41,127 nt of DNA from an uncultured Granulicella sp. (GCA_937873145.1 CALMVK010000221.1:34994-76120); one strand, 5' to 3'; shown: positions 7,032 through 15,967, numbered from the stretch's first letter. The notes: generated from the letters alone by a model not told the origin. Translations and numbers: made by a program.

Positions 7032-8246
7032 ATGGCGCCTCCGGAGATCATTGCTCTGGCCGACGCGTTCTCTGTCTTCGTCGAGGCATCGTCGCGTCTC
7101 GAAGGCTCGTACGAGCGGTTGCAGGCGGAGGTCGCCTACCTGAGCCATGAGCTGGCTAATCGCAACTCCGCGCTTAAGGCCAGCCTTGCCGAAAACGAAA
7201 GGGTACACCGGGCGCTGCAGCAGATTGTCGATTCTATGCCGTGCGGCGTGCTGGTAGTCGAGTGCGACAGCGTCGTCACGATGATCAACCCAGAGGGCCG
7301 TAAGTTGTTGGATCTAGGCTCTTCCGCAGCCGGCGACCTGGAAACGATCTCCGCGCACAGCGGCCTGGATCTTGCCGGCTTTTTAAGACGAGGCTCCGGC
7401 CGCGAAGAAGAGCAGGAGTTTTGCAGGATCTCAGAGACCGGCAGGCGCTGGCTCGCCGTGCACGAGCGCAGCCTCCTCGATGGCGGAAAGGCGGGCAGCG
7501 GCCGCAGACAGACGATTCTCATTTTGCGCGATGTCACGCCTCATAAGCAGGCGGAACTGGAGCGCGAGCGGGCACGGAAGGCAACCGCCTTGTCCGAGGT
7601 CGCGACGACACTCGCTCATGAAATTAGAAACCCGCTTACCAGTCTGGAGCTGTTTGCCGGGCTAATCGCCACCGGCGGCGAGGATACAGCCGAGTGGGTC
7701 TCTCATCTGCATGCCGGCATCCGGTCCTTGGCGGCAACGGTCAACAACGTGCTTAGCTTTCACGGGGTCGGGTTCTCGGTGTTGGCTCCGCTCGATCTCA
7801 CCGCGGCGATCCGCAGCAGCGTGGAGTTTGCGCGGCCCATCGCTTCAGAGGCGGGCGTAACGCTGGAGTTTGGCTCCGACGGCAGCGGTGTACAGGTGCA
7901 CGGCAATGGTGGCGCGCTACAGCAGATGGTGCTCAACATGGTCACAAACGCCATCCGGCATACACACAAAGGAGGCCGCGTGCGGGTGGAGGTGCGCCGG
8001 CTTACCAATTCAGCGGGCGTGGAAGACACGGATCACGCGGTGGTTCGGTTTGCGGATACCGGCAGCGGAATCCTTCCGGAACACCTGCCCGAGATCTTTC
8101 GTGCCGGCTTCAGTGGTACCGGCAACAGTTCAGGTCTCGGTCTCGCCGTGTGCCAACAGATTGTGAAACAGCATGACGGCGAGATTCGCGTGACGAGTGT
8201 GCCGGGATTAGGAACGACGTTTTTTGTGGAGCTGCCAACTGTATGA
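7032..8246 (+). CDS. PAS-containing sensor histidine kinase, FlrB/FleS-like
   Basis: A 404-residue soluble kinase: coiled-coil-like N terminus, a PAS-type segment (VDSMPCGVLVVE...INPEGRKLL), a HisKA helix with the phospho-accepting histidine in TLAHEIRNPLTSLELF (H196 from this start) and an HATPase domain with MVTNAIRHT, FADTGSGI and SGLGLAV. No membrane segment is visible, as in cytoplasmic flagellar kinases such as FlrB and FleS. The frame extends to TTG 6981 and ATG 6987, but the sigma-54 box at 6957-6972 would put the transcript start at about 6983; ATG 7032 follows a CAGG tract and keeps all domains. Its stop overlaps the start of the partner regulator by 4 bases, so the pair is translationally coupled. 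Confidence 0.88.
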   Translation: MAPPEIIALADAFSVFVEASSRLEGSYERLQAEVAYLSHELANRNSALKASLAENERVHRALQQIVDSMPCGVLVVECDSVVTMINPEGRKLLDLGSSAAGDLETISAHSGLDLAGFLRRGSGREEEQEFCRISETGRRWLAVHERSLLDGGKAGSGRRQTILILRDVTPHKQAELERERARKATALSEVATTLAHEIRNPLTSLELFAGLIATGGEDTAEWVSHLHAGIRSLAATVNNVLSFHGVGFSVLAPLDLTAAIRSSVEFARPIASEAGVTLEFGSDGSGVQVHGNGGALQQMVLNMVTNAIRHTHKGGRVRVEVRRLTNSAGVEDTDHAVVRFADTGSGILPEHLPEIFRAGFSGTGNSSGLGLAVCQQIVKQHDGEIRVTSVPGLGTTFFVELPTV

Positions 8247-9616
8247 GTTCAGTGCTGATTGTGGATGATGAAGCGGGGATCCGGACCGCGCTGCGGGTAA
8301 ACTTCTCGCGCAACGGATGGGATGTTGAGACGGCAAGCGGCGTGAGGGATGCGGCGCGGCTGCTCGAAAACAAACCCTTTCAGTTGATTGTGAGCGACAT
8401 GCGCATGCCGGACGGAGACGGGCTCGAGGTGATGCGCTCGGCGCGTCGGATCGCCCCGGGAACTGCCGTTATCTTGCTGACCGCCTTTGGCACCGTGCCG
8501 GATGCGGTCGAGGCGATGCGCAGTGGTGCGTTCGACTATCTAACCAAGCCCATTTCGTTCGATCAGCTGGAGGAAGCGGCCGCTCGGGTCATGACGCCGA
8601 CGGACGGCAGGCAAGCCGCCATGGACGCCGAAGGCTCCGAGACGAGTGCCATTGTCGGCCGGGCGCCGCAGCTGCTGCGCGCGCTGGAGCGGGCCCGCGC
8701 CGCGGCCACGACCGATGCCGATGTGCTGGTCGAGGCCGAGAGCGGCACAGGCAAGGAGCTGCTGGCGCGCTTTATCCATGAAGCAAGCGATCGCGCGCGC
8801 AAACCGTTTGTCGCGGTCAACTGTGCCGCGGTTCCGGAGCATCTGCTCGAGAGCGAACTCTTCGGGCATGCACGCGGTGCCTTTACGGGAGCGACCGCAG
8901 CCAAGGCGGGACGTTTCGAGCTGGCGAACGGTGGCACGCTGCTGCTCGACGAGATCGGCGAGATGCCGTTGAACCTGCAGCCAAAACTGCTGCGCGCCCT
9001 GCAAGAGCGGGAGTTCGAGCGGCTTGGAGAGACACGTTCAATCAAAGTAGACATCCGTGTCATCGCAACGACTAACGTGGACCTGGGCAGCATGGTCGAT
9101 GAAGGCAAGTTCCGCAGCGATCTCTACTACCGGCTGAACGTGATTCCGCTGGCTTTGCCTCCGCTGCGCGAACGGGCCGGCGATGTCGATCTGTTGGCCC
9201 GTTACTTTGCAGAGAAGTTTGCTGGCAAGCATAGCCGTCCGGTCCAGCGCTTGACTCCGGAGTTCCTCGACCGCCTGCGCGCGCATCACTGGCCGGGCAA
9301 TGTGCGCGAGCTCGGCAACTTCATGCGGCGTGTCTGCTCGCTGCACACAGGCGCGGTGCTCGATGCGGCGTGCTTCGACCAGGAGTTCCGCAGCCGGGAG
9401 AAGCCGGTGGCCAATGTCGCGAACACGTCTGCTCCCACGGCTTCGGCTGTGTTCGCCGGAGCACCCATCCGTCAGATGGAACGAACGCATCTTGAGAACA
9501 CGCTGGCCATGACCCAGGGCAATCGCACCCAAGCCGCCGAGCTGCTGGGCATCAGCATCCGGACCATGCGCAACCGCATTCGTGAATACGGGCTTCCGCC
9601 CCGGAGGTACGCATAA
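8243..9616 (+). CDS. Sigma-54-dependent response regulator, FlrC/FleR-like
   Basis: The 457-residue protein has all three NtrC-type parts. The receiver has the acidic pair D8-D9, phospho-site D52, T80 and K102. The AAA+ domain has GAFTGA at 212-217 and Walker B near 231-239. The C-terminal Fis-type helix-turn-helix is at about 422-455 (NRTQAAELLGISIRTMRNRI). It should activate the sigma-54 promoters of the hook-basal-body genes after phosphorylation by the kinase encoded just upstream. One key position is odd: Walker A reads AESGTGKE (165-172), with alanine for the first glycine of GESGTGKE. The stop codon shares its last base with the flgB start codon, so regulator and structural genes are in one operon. 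Confidence 0.92.
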   Translation: MSSVLIVDDEAGIRTALRVNFSRNGWDVETASGVRDAARLLENKPFQLIVSDMRMPDGDGLEVMRSARRIAPGTAVILLTAFGTVPDAVEAMRSGAFDYLTKPISFDQLEEAAARVMTPTDGRQAAMDAEGSETSAIVGRAPQLLRALERARAAATTDADVLVEAESGTGKELLARFIHEASDRARKPFVAVNCAAVPEHLLESELFGHARGAFTGATAAKAGRFELANGGTLLLDEIGEMPLNLQPKLLRALQEREFERLGETRSIKVDIRVIATTNVDLGSMVDEGKFRSDLYYRLNVIPLALPPLRERAGDVDLLARYFAEKFAGKHSRPVQRLTPEFLDRLRAHHWPGNVRELGNFMRRVCSLHTGAVLDAACFDQEFRSREKPVANVANTSAPTASAVFAGAPIRQMERTHLENTLAMTQGNRTQAAELLGISIRTMRNRIREYGLPPRRYA

Positions 9617-9969
9617 TGGCAACATCTCCTTTAGTTCCTTCGTCCCTGGAGCGTTTTCTTCAGGTGACCGGCGACCGCGAGCAGACCATCGCGGCCAACA
9701 TGGCCAATGTCGATACTCCCGGTTACCACACCAAAGACGTCAACTTCGCTCAGACGCTCTCGCGGGCGAGCCTGGAGAGCGGGCAGGCACAGTTCACGCC
9801 GGTGGTCAACGATGTGCGCGGGTTGCTGGAGCGCCCCGACGGAAACAACGTAGACCTCGATCGCGAAGGTCTGCTGCTCGCCCAGTCGCAGTTGCAGTAT
9901 CAGCTGGGCACGCAACTCGTGAAATCGAACTTCCACACCTTACTTAGCGCCATCAACGGAGGAAGCTAG
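9616..9969 (+). CDS. flgB: Flagellar proximal rod protein FlgB
   Basis: 117 residues, the usual FlgB length. The rod-family N-terminal signature is seen as TIAANMANVDTPGYHTKDVNF, and the C terminus (YQLGTQLVKSNFHTLLSAI) is the helix that packs in the rod. It is exported by the flagellar type III system and forms the proximal rod with FlgC, FlgF and FliE. ATG 9616 overlaps the upstream stop by one base, and GGAGG at 9604-9608 serves as ribosome site. flgC begins 2 bases after its stop. Confidence 0.95.
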   Translation: MATSPLVPSSLERFLQVTGDREQTIAANMANVDTPGYHTKDVNFAQTLSRASLESGQAQFTPVVNDVRGLLERPDGNNVDLDREGLLLAQSQLQYQLGTQLVKSNFHTLLSAINGGS

Positions 9970-9971
9970 CC

Positions 9972-10418
9972 ATGGGTCCATTTGACATGCTGCAGATCAG
10001 TGGTTCGGCGCTCTCGGCTGAACGCCAACGCTCCGAGGTCATCACCGCTAACATGGCCAACGCGGAGACGACCCACACCGACGCGGGCGGGCCGTTCACG
10101 CGCAAGCAGGTGGTCTTTGCCGGGTCCAGCAACTCTTCCTTCCACCTGGCGTTTGCAAGCTCAAGCCAGATGCCGGGACGAACGGCGGGAACTGTGCGGG
10201 TCGCGCAGGTGGTCGACGACACGACGCCTCCGGTCCGGCGTTACGAGCCCGGGCATCCGGATGCGGATGCGGACGGCTACGTGGCGTACCCGGCCATCAA
10301 CCCGGTGCAAGAGATGGTCGACCTGATGGGCTCGACGCGTGCCTACCAACTCAACGCGTCGGCCGTCACTGCGGCCAAGCAGATGATCCAGCAGTCCATC
10401 GATATTTTGAAGAGCTAA
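9972..10418 (+). CDS. flgC: Flagellar proximal rod protein FlgC
   Basis: 148 residues. The N-terminal rod motif VITANMANAETTHTDAGGPFTRKQV and the C-terminal NPVQEMVDLMGSTRAYQLNASAVTAAKQMI are diagnostic; the middle contains the conserved P-V-R-R-Y-E-P-G-H-P-D-A segment typical of FlgC. AGGAAG directly precedes ATG 9972. It lies between flgB and fliE in the usual flgB-flgC-fliE order. Confidence 0.96.
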   Translation: MGPFDMLQISGSALSAERQRSEVITANMANAETTHTDAGGPFTRKQVVFAGSSNSSFHLAFASSSQMPGRTAGTVRVAQVVDDTTPPVRRYEPGHPDADADGYVAYPAINPVQEMVDLMGSTRAYQLNASAVTAAKQMIQQSIDILKS

Positions 10419-10446
10419 ACGGCGGAAAGCACGCAGGAGAGTTTGG

Positions 10447-10758
10447 ATGAGCATGAATATTGCAGCAAGCATGGTATCTCCTCTGGCCTCGGGTCCGCTG
10501 ACTCCCTTCCCAAGTGGAGGGGATGCAGCGGAGAGCAGCGGCGGTTTCGGCGACGTGCTGAAGAACGCGATCAATCAGGTCCAAGGTCTGCAAGGCAGCG
10601 CCGATCAACAGGTCAACACGCTGCTGAGCGGAGGCAATGCCGACATGAGCAAGGTGATGATCTCGGTCGAGAAGGCCGACGTGGCGTTCCAGCTGATGAT
10701 GCAGGTGCGCAACAAGATCGTGAGCGCGTACCAGGATATCGAGAAGATGCAGTTCTAA
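10447..10758 (+). CDS. fliE: Flagellar hook-basal body protein FliE
   Basis: 103 residues, normal for FliE, which joins the MS ring to the rod. The signature is the C-terminal half: DMSKVMISVEKADVAFQLMM followed by VRNKIVSAYQDIEKMQF. The N-terminal part is Gly/Ser-rich and variable, as in the family. A GCAGGAGAG ribosome site lies before ATG 10447. It is 28 bases after flgC. Confidence 0.95.
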   Translation: MSMNIAASMVSPLASGPLTPFPSGGDAAESSGGFGDVLKNAINQVQGLQGSADQQVNTLLSGGNADMSKVMISVEKADVAFQLMMQVRNKIVSAYQDIEKMQF

Positions 10759-10794
10759 ATGCTTGAAACCAGCCTGGGGTGAGTGAAACAACGT

Positions 10795-12402
10795 ATGGCG
10801 GACATGAACCAAATCACGGCGAAGGCAGCAAGGTTCTGGTCAAGCCGGAGCATGAGCCAGCGCATCTTTTTGGGCATCGGGGCGGCGGTGACAATCGGGC
10901 TTGTGGCGCTGTTTGCCAATCTGATGACGACCCCCGATTACAAGCCTCTGGTGAGCGGGCTCGAGACGGCGGACGCGCAGGCGATCTCCACCGAGCTGAC
11001 GGCGAAGCGCATTCAGTTTCAGCTGAGCCCGGATGGAAAGAGCATCAGCGTGGCGGCGGACCAGCTGGATGCGGCACGGCTGCTGGTCGCCGGCAGCCAA
11101 TCCAATCACAGCGGGCGCATGGGCTTTGAGATCTTCGACAAGGTCTCCTGGGGCCAGACCGAGTTCGACGAAAAAGTGAACTATCAGCGGGCGCTCGAAG
11201 GCGAGCTGGAGCGGACGATCCAGACGATGGGCGGGGTGAAGAGCTCGCGCGTGCACCTGGTGATGGCGACGGATTCAGTCTTTCTGGATCGCGAGCGCAG
11301 CGCCAAGGCTTCCGTCACGCTGAAGCTGGGTCGTGGCGGCCTCACTCGGGAGCAGACGCAATCGATCCAGAAGCTGGTGGCTGGAGCTGTGGACGGACTG
11401 AAGCCGGGTGACGTTTCGATCATCGATGCGGACTCGAACGCTTCGCTCGGCGGTCTGGGCGATGCGTCTCCGGGCGAAGAGGGGATGGAGCGGCAGCTCA
11501 CGCAGCGGCTGATTGCCACCCTCACGCCGGTGGTCGGCGACGATCGTCTGCGGGCGAGCGTCAACGTGGAGCTCGATCCCGGAACGACCGAGGAGAGCCA
11601 GGACAAGTACGATCCGGCGGTCAGCGTCCCGCTAAGCGTGCAGCGATCCGACGAGCAGAGCGGGCCTGGTAAAGGCGTTGGCGGCGTTCCGGGTACGGTC
11701 AGCAATGTGCCCCAAGGCAAGGCGAACGTCCCGGCACCGAATGGCGACGATGGCTCGCAGAGCTCGAAGACGGAGAGCGCGACCTATGGCGTGAACAAGA
11801 CGTCTCGCCATACGCTCGAGCCGGCGGGACGCATTCGCCGCATCACGGCCGCGCTGGTGGTGGACGATGTGGTGACGCGCAAGCAGGGGACCAACGGCAA
11901 GTGGACGGAGACGCGGCTGAAGCGTTCGCCACAGGAGCTGCAGCAGATCCAGCAACTGGCCACTGGCGCTATCGGCATCGATGCAGCGCGCGGCGACTCG
12001 ATCAACGTGCAGAACCTGGCCTTTGTGCACGCCGAGGAACCCGATGCAGCGAAGGTGACGGCACTCGACCGCGCGCGCAAGGGAGTCTCGGACAATGCGA
12101 CGCTGGTGCGATACACGATGCTTCTGGTGCTGTTCGTGCTTGCCTATCTGTTAATGATTCGCCCAATGCAGAAACGCGTGCTGGCCGAGCTGCCGGCGGC
12201 GAAGCCGGAGTTGCCGGCACCGATGGCGCTTGAACCAAACGAGCTTCCGGAGCCGGCTGGAGTCGCTGCGTTATCGAAGACGATGTCGGAGGATGTTGTC
12301 CGGACGCTGGCGCTCAAGGACGAGGTGCTGCAGCAGGTAAAGTCTGAGCCGGAGAACAGCGCGCGCCTGGTGCAGGCCTGGCTGCGAGGAGACACGGCAT
12401 GA
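10795..12402 (+). CDS. fliF: Flagellar MS-ring protein FliF
   Basis: FliF assembles the MS ring in the inner membrane, the base for rod, export gate and C ring. About 535 residues, with an N-terminal membrane segment (FLGIGAAVTIGLVALFANLM), the YscJ/FliF ring modules (TDFDEKVNYQRALEGELERTI-like region and the SSRVHLVMA strand), a variable Gly/Ser/Pro loop around the middle, a second membrane segment (YTMLLVLFVLAYLLMI), and an acidic C-terminal tail (SEDVVRTLALKDEVLQQVK) that binds FliG. GTG 10783 is also in frame but touches the GGGGTGA purine tract; ATG 10795 has better spacing. The stop overlaps fliG by 4 bases. Confidence 0.95.
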   Translation: MADMNQITAKAARFWSSRSMSQRIFLGIGAAVTIGLVALFANLMTTPDYKPLVSGLETADAQAISTELTAKRIQFQLSPDGKSISVAADQLDAARLLVAGSQSNHSGRMGFEIFDKVSWGQTEFDEKVNYQRALEGELERTIQTMGGVKSSRVHLVMATDSVFLDRERSAKASVTLKLGRGGLTREQTQSIQKLVAGAVDGLKPGDVSIIDADSNASLGGLGDASPGEEGMERQLTQRLIATLTPVVGDDRLRASVNVELDPGTTEESQDKYDPAVSVPLSVQRSDEQSGPGKGVGGVPGTVSNVPQGKANVPAPNGDDGSQSSKTESATYGVNKTSRHTLEPAGRIRRITAALVVDDVVTRKQGTNGKWTETRLKRSPQELQQIQQLATGAIGIDAARGDSINVQNLAFVHAEEPDAAKVTALDRARKGVSDNATLVRYTMLLVLFVLAYLLMIRPMQKRVLAELPAAKPELPAPMALEPNELPEPAGVAALSKTMSEDVVRTLALKDEVLQQVKSEPENSARLVQAWLRGDTA

Positions 12403-13427
12403 CCGCAAGCGCGCTCGAACTTCAGGACATGTCGGGAGTCCGCAAGGCGGCGATCCTGATGATGCTGCTGGGCGAAGAGGCCGCCGCCATGATCTTTCGT
12501 CATCTTTCCGATGAGGATCTGCAAGAGCTGACGCAGGAGATCTCACGCCTGGGCAGCATCTCAAAGGAGGCCTCGCGCAAGGTGCTCTCGGAGTACCAGG
12601 ATTTGACCATGGCGCAGGACCGGATCGCGCAGGGTGGCTTCGACGTCGCGACGCGGCTGCTGGTGCGAGCTTTCGGAGAGAATGGCGCGCAGGAGATGGT
12701 GCAGCGATTGATGCGCGCGCAGGAGGTCAACTCTTCGCGAGTGGAGTCGCTGCAGCGCATTGAGCCGAAACAACTGGCGCGCTTTTTGGATGGCGAACAT
12801 CCGCAGACGATCGCGCTGATTCTGGGCCATCTTGAGACCAAGCAGGCTTCGGCCTTGCTGATGTGTCTTCCTCATCCGGTGCGAGCGGAGTCGGTGCGAA
12901 GGCTGGCGAACTTGCGCCAGTTCTCGCCCGCCATGGCAGAGAAGGTGGCGATCGTGCTGAACCGGAGGCTGCGCTCGGTTGGCGAGCAGAAGAAAAAAAC
13001 CTACTCCGGATTCCAGAACGTTGCCGACCTGATGAACAATATCGACGCGACCACCTCGGGCGAAATCCTCGAAAAGATTGAGGCACAGGAAGCAGCCCTG
13101 GCGACCAGCATCCGCGACCTCATGTTTACCTTCGACGACTTCCTGGGAGTGTCCGAGGTGCAACTCCGCGCAGTCTCGAGTGGCGTGGACAAAAAAGTAT
13201 TGACGCTCGCCTTGAAGGGAGCGACGGAGGCAGTGCGGAACCATTTCTTCGCGACCATGTCCTCGCGTGCTATCGAGATGATGAAGGAAGAGGCGGAACT
13301 GTTAGGCCCGGTGCGCAGCCGGGACGTAGCCAAAGCGCAGCAGGAGGTCGTGGCTCTGGCGCGGAAGCTCGAACAGGAGGGCAAGATCGTGCTGAAAAGC
13401 GAAGGAGGAGACGAGTATGTCACGTAG
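12399..13427 (+). CDS. fliG: Flagellar motor switch protein FliG
   Basis: 342 residues, standard FliG length. It is the torque-generating ring of the rotor, bound to FliF and facing MotA. The N-terminal domain begins SGVRKAAILMMLLGEEAAAMIFRHL; the middle domain carries the EHPQTIALILGHL motif; the C-terminal domain (RDLMFTFDDFL...VLTLALKGA...MSSRAIEMMKEE) holds the charged MotA-facing helix. Start overlaps fliF (ATGA) and the end overlaps fliH by 11 bases, indicating tight coupling. Confidence 0.97.
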   Translation: MTASALELQDMSGVRKAAILMMLLGEEAAAMIFRHLSDEDLQELTQEISRLGSISKEASRKVLSEYQDLTMAQDRIAQGGFDVATRLLVRAFGENGAQEMVQRLMRAQEVNSSRVESLQRIEPKQLARFLDGEHPQTIALILGHLETKQASALLMCLPHPVRAESVRRLANLRQFSPAMAEKVAIVLNRRLRSVGEQKKKTYSGFQNVADLMNNIDATTSGEILEKIEAQEAALATSIRDLMFTFDDFLGVSEVQLRAVSSGVDKKVLTLALKGATEAVRNHFFATMSSRAIEMMKEEAELLGPVRSRDVAKAQQEVVALARKLEQEGKIVLKSEGGDEYVT

Positions 13428-14085
13428 CAGAGCTTCCCGGACCAGCCTTCATCGAGTTCCGGTGGCGGAGTTCCACTATCGGCAGATGATCCCTGCCTCT
13501 GCGCCGTTCGAGTCGGCGGAAGACCCAGCCGAAGACGCCGCCGAAGAACTATCCGTGCGGATGACCGAGGCCAGCTTCCTGCAACGGCTTGCGCAGGAGC
13601 GGGCAGCCGGATGTGCCGAGGCGGAAGCCGCTTTAGGGCATTTCGCGCAGCAACGCTCCAACCGTGAAGCCGCAAGGATCGCAGCGGCGATCGCCCACTT
13701 CGAACAGACCAGGAAAGAGTACTTCGCGCGCGTGGAAACCGAAGTCGTGCAGCTTGCGCTTACCATTGCAGGCAAAATCCTGCATCGGGAGTCGCAGGTG
13801 GATCGCCTGCTGGTGGCGGCCCTGGTGCAGATCGCGCTGAGTCAATTGCGGGAGGGTGCCGCGGCCACCATCCGCCTGCGTCCGGAAGAGACCGCTCACT
13901 GGAGAACACACTTCGCCGCTGCAGGCCTGAACGTAGAAGTAAAGATCATCGACGACGCCGATCTGACCCCCGGAGATTGCCTGCTAGAAACCGAGATGGG
14001 TACAGTGAACTTCAGTCTGGACGCGCAATTGAAGGAGCTGGAGCGGGGATTCTTGGATGTGCTTGCGCATAGGCCCGCGGCGTGA
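13417..14085 (+). CDS. fliH: Flagellar export ATPase regulator FliH
   Basis: 222 residues in the invariant fliG-fliH-fliI position. FliH binds and restrains the ATPase FliI and docks it at the C ring. The central region is alanine-rich and helical (RAAGCAEAEAALGHFAQQR...EAARIAAAIAHFEQ), and the C-terminal domain shows the HrpE/YscL/FliH pattern (VQLALTIAGKILHRE, then GDCLLETEMGTVNFSLDAQLKEL). Start ATG 13417 has GGAGGAG just upstream within fliG. It overlaps fliI by 4 bases. Confidence 0.9.
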   Translation: MSRSRASRTSLHRVPVAEFHYRQMIPASAPFESAEDPAEDAAEELSVRMTEASFLQRLAQERAAGCAEAEAALGHFAQQRSNREAARIAAAIAHFEQTRKEYFARVETEVVQLALTIAGKILHRESQVDRLLVAALVQIALSQLREGAAATIRLRPEETAHWRTHFAAAGLNVEVKIIDDADLTPGDCLLETEMGTVNFSLDAQLKELERGFLDVLAHRPAA

Positions 14086-15389
14086 CCTCTACTCCGCTAG
14101 CGTCCTACTTCGACCACTTGCGGCAGACCAGCGGCTTGCGCTGGAGCGGGCGCGTGCTGCAGGTGATCGGCAACCTGGTCGAGTCCGAGGGCCCGTTCTG
14201 CTCGGTGGGTGATGCCTGCGAGATCATCGCTCGCGACGGCCAGAGCTTTGACGGCGAGGTGATCGGCTTCCGCGGTCCAGTCATGCTGACCATGACCCTG
14301 GAGCTTCCGCGCGGCATCCGCTACGGCGACCGGATTGAGGCAACTGGACGCCGGCCCTCCATTCGGGTCGGACCGGAGTTGCTGGGGCGCGTAATTGATG
14401 GCACCGGCGAAGCGTTGGACGCAGGCGGCAAATACAGCGCACGGGCTTCGGTTCCGGTAGATGAATCCGCGCCGCTGCCGCTTGATCGTCTGCCCATCCG
14501 TCAGTCCCTGGGCTGCGGCGTGCGGGCCATTGATGCCTTCATCAGCTGCGGACGCGGCCAACGGCTGGGAGTCTTCGGCGGCAGCGGCGTGGGCAAAAGT
14601 ACGCTGCTCGGCATGATGGCGCGCGGCACCGAAGCCGACCTGACCGTAATGGCGCTGATCGGCGAGCGCGGCCGCGAAGTACAGGAGTTCCTGGAGGTGA
14701 TCGGCGAGCAGGGCCGAAAGCGATCCGTGATCGTGGTCTCCACGTCTGATCAATCGCCTCTCTTAAAGATGCGCGCCGCGCTTTCGGCAACTGCCATTGC
14801 GGAACACTTCGCCGCACAAGGCAAGAACGTGCTGCTGGTCGTCGATTCGCTGACCCGGTTTGCTATGGCGCAACGCGAGATCGGCCTGGCCGCGGGCGAG
14901 CCGCCCACCACCAAGGGCTACACGCCTTCGGTGCTGAACATGCTCGCGCGTCTGGTAGAGCGTGCCGGCAACTTCCAGACCGGCAGTATCACCGCGTTCT
15001 ACACGGTGCTGATGGAGGGCGACGACCAGCAGGATCCGGTGGCGGACACAGTGCGCTCGCTGCTCGACGGACACATCATCCTCGATCGCAATCTGGCTCT
15101 GCGCAACCACTACCCTCCTATCTCCGTGCTCGATAGCCTCAGTCGGCTGATGCCGTCGGTGGTCTCTACGGAGCACATGGCTAAAAGCCGCGCCCTCCGC
15201 ATGCTGCTTGCGTCGTACACGAAGTCCGAAGACCTGATCCGGATCGGCGCCTATCAGAAGGGCTTCGACGGTCTTCTCGACCGGGCGGTAGAGATCTTGC
15301 CGCAGCTGAATCAGTTTCTTCAGCAGCCTTCGGAAGAGACTCCCAGCTTCGAATCCGTTACTGAACAGCTCCGCATGCTGCCGAGCTGA
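14082..15389 (+). CDS. fliI: Flagellum-specific ATPase FliI
   Basis: 435 residues. ATPase of the flagellar type III export apparatus, related to F1-beta. Walker A is GGSGVGKST at 166-174, Walker B is NVLLVVDSLTRFA, and the type III ATPase signature PPTTKGYTPSVLNMLARLVER follows. The start is GTG 14082, overlapping the fliH stop (GTGA). fliJ follows after 10 bases. Confidence 0.97.
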   Translation: MTSTPLASYFDHLRQTSGLRWSGRVLQVIGNLVESEGPFCSVGDACEIIARDGQSFDGEVIGFRGPVMLTMTLELPRGIRYGDRIEATGRRPSIRVGPELLGRVIDGTGEALDAGGKYSARASVPVDESAPLPLDRLPIRQSLGCGVRAIDAFISCGRGQRLGVFGGSGVGKSTLLGMMARGTEADLTVMALIGERGREVQEFLEVIGEQGRKRSVIVVSTSDQSPLLKMRAALSATAIAEHFAAQGKNVLLVVDSLTRFAMAQREIGLAAGEPPTTKGYTPSVLNMLARLVERAGNFQTGSITAFYTVLMEGDDQQDPVADTVRSLLDGHIILDRNLALRNHYPPISVLDSLSRLMPSVVSTEHMAKSRALRMLLASYTKSEDLIRIGAYQKGFDGLLDRAVEILPQLNQFLQQPSEETPSFESVTEQLRMLPS

Positions 15390-15399
15390 GAGTTCTCTC

Positions 15400-15885
15400 A
15401 TGGCCTTTGAATTCACGCTCGAAACGGTGCTGCGCGTGCGCAAGATCGCGGAGGACCGCGAAGAGCGTCTCCTCACGCAGATTCTGCAGCAGATCGCGCA
15501 ATGCCGGCAAAGCCTGACAGATCTCGCCTTGCGACGGACCGAGCTTTGTCTCGGGCGGGAGCGTGTCCTCGCCGCAGGGACCTCAGCCGCTGAACTCCTT
15601 TTGCTGAACGGACAGATACGCACCGTCGAAGCGCTGGAGGAGAGCGGCAGGCAGCATTGGGCCGGCCTCGAAAAACTCCGCGCGCAGCAGATGATCGTCT
15701 ACGAGACCGCTCACGCGAATCGGAGCTTGCTGGCCACGATGCGCGAGCAAGCGCGTGACCGCTTTGAGGCTGAGCAGGCGCGCGAGGAGCAGAAGCAGAT
15801 GGACGATCGCTTCTCCGCAGCTAGGCACGGTTTGCCGGGTAAGGTCGGCAACGATTGCCGTAGCTTGCCGGGTGCCTCTTCGTAA
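15400..15885 (+). CDS. fliJ: Flagellar export protein FliJ
   Basis: A 161-residue, almost entirely alpha-helical protein rich in Glu, Arg and Gln, as expected for the coiled-coil FliJ that sits in the FliI ring and escorts chaperones. The N terminus FEFTLETVLRVRKIAEDREE is typical. The last about 25 residues (HGLPGKVGNDCRSLPGASS) are low in helix propensity and overlap a run of TTGCCGG-type repeats, so the native C terminus may be ragged. It is the last gene of the operon starting at 7032; a hairpin follows at 15901. Confidence 0.85.
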   Translation: MAFEFTLETVLRVRKIAEDREERLLTQILQQIAQCRQSLTDLALRRTELCLGRERVLAAGTSAAELLLLNGQIRTVEALEESGRQHWAGLEKLRAQQMIVYETAHANRSLLATMREQARDRFEAEQAREEQKQMDDRFSAARHGLPGKVGNDCRSLPGASS

Positions 15886-15900
15886 GAGCGGCTGCCGTTC

Positions 15901-15917
15901 TTGCCTGGATCCGGCAA
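15901..15917 (+). terminator. Hairpin after fliJ
   Basis: TTGCC at 15901-15905 pairs with GGCAA at 15913-15917 around GGATCC-containing loop sequence, followed by an A/T-rich stretch (ACTATTGATTTTAAAA). A short stem, but the position at the operon end and before the next sigma-54 box fits a terminator. Confidence 0.4.
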
Positions 15918-15967
15918 ACTATTGATTTTAAAAGGCAACTGATGGTTGTAGAAGTTTCGCGGAGTTC

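Noticed and set aside
10421-10436. A further sigma-54 box before fliE (GGCGGAAAGCACGC)
   Set aside because: GG and GC spacing is right but the -12 element is ACGC and the leading T is missing; fliE follows flgC closely in an operon.
14097-14753. Long open frames on the opposite strand of fliI, fliR, flhA and other genes
   Set aside because: They are shadows of well-identified genes in GC-rich DNA and resemble no family.
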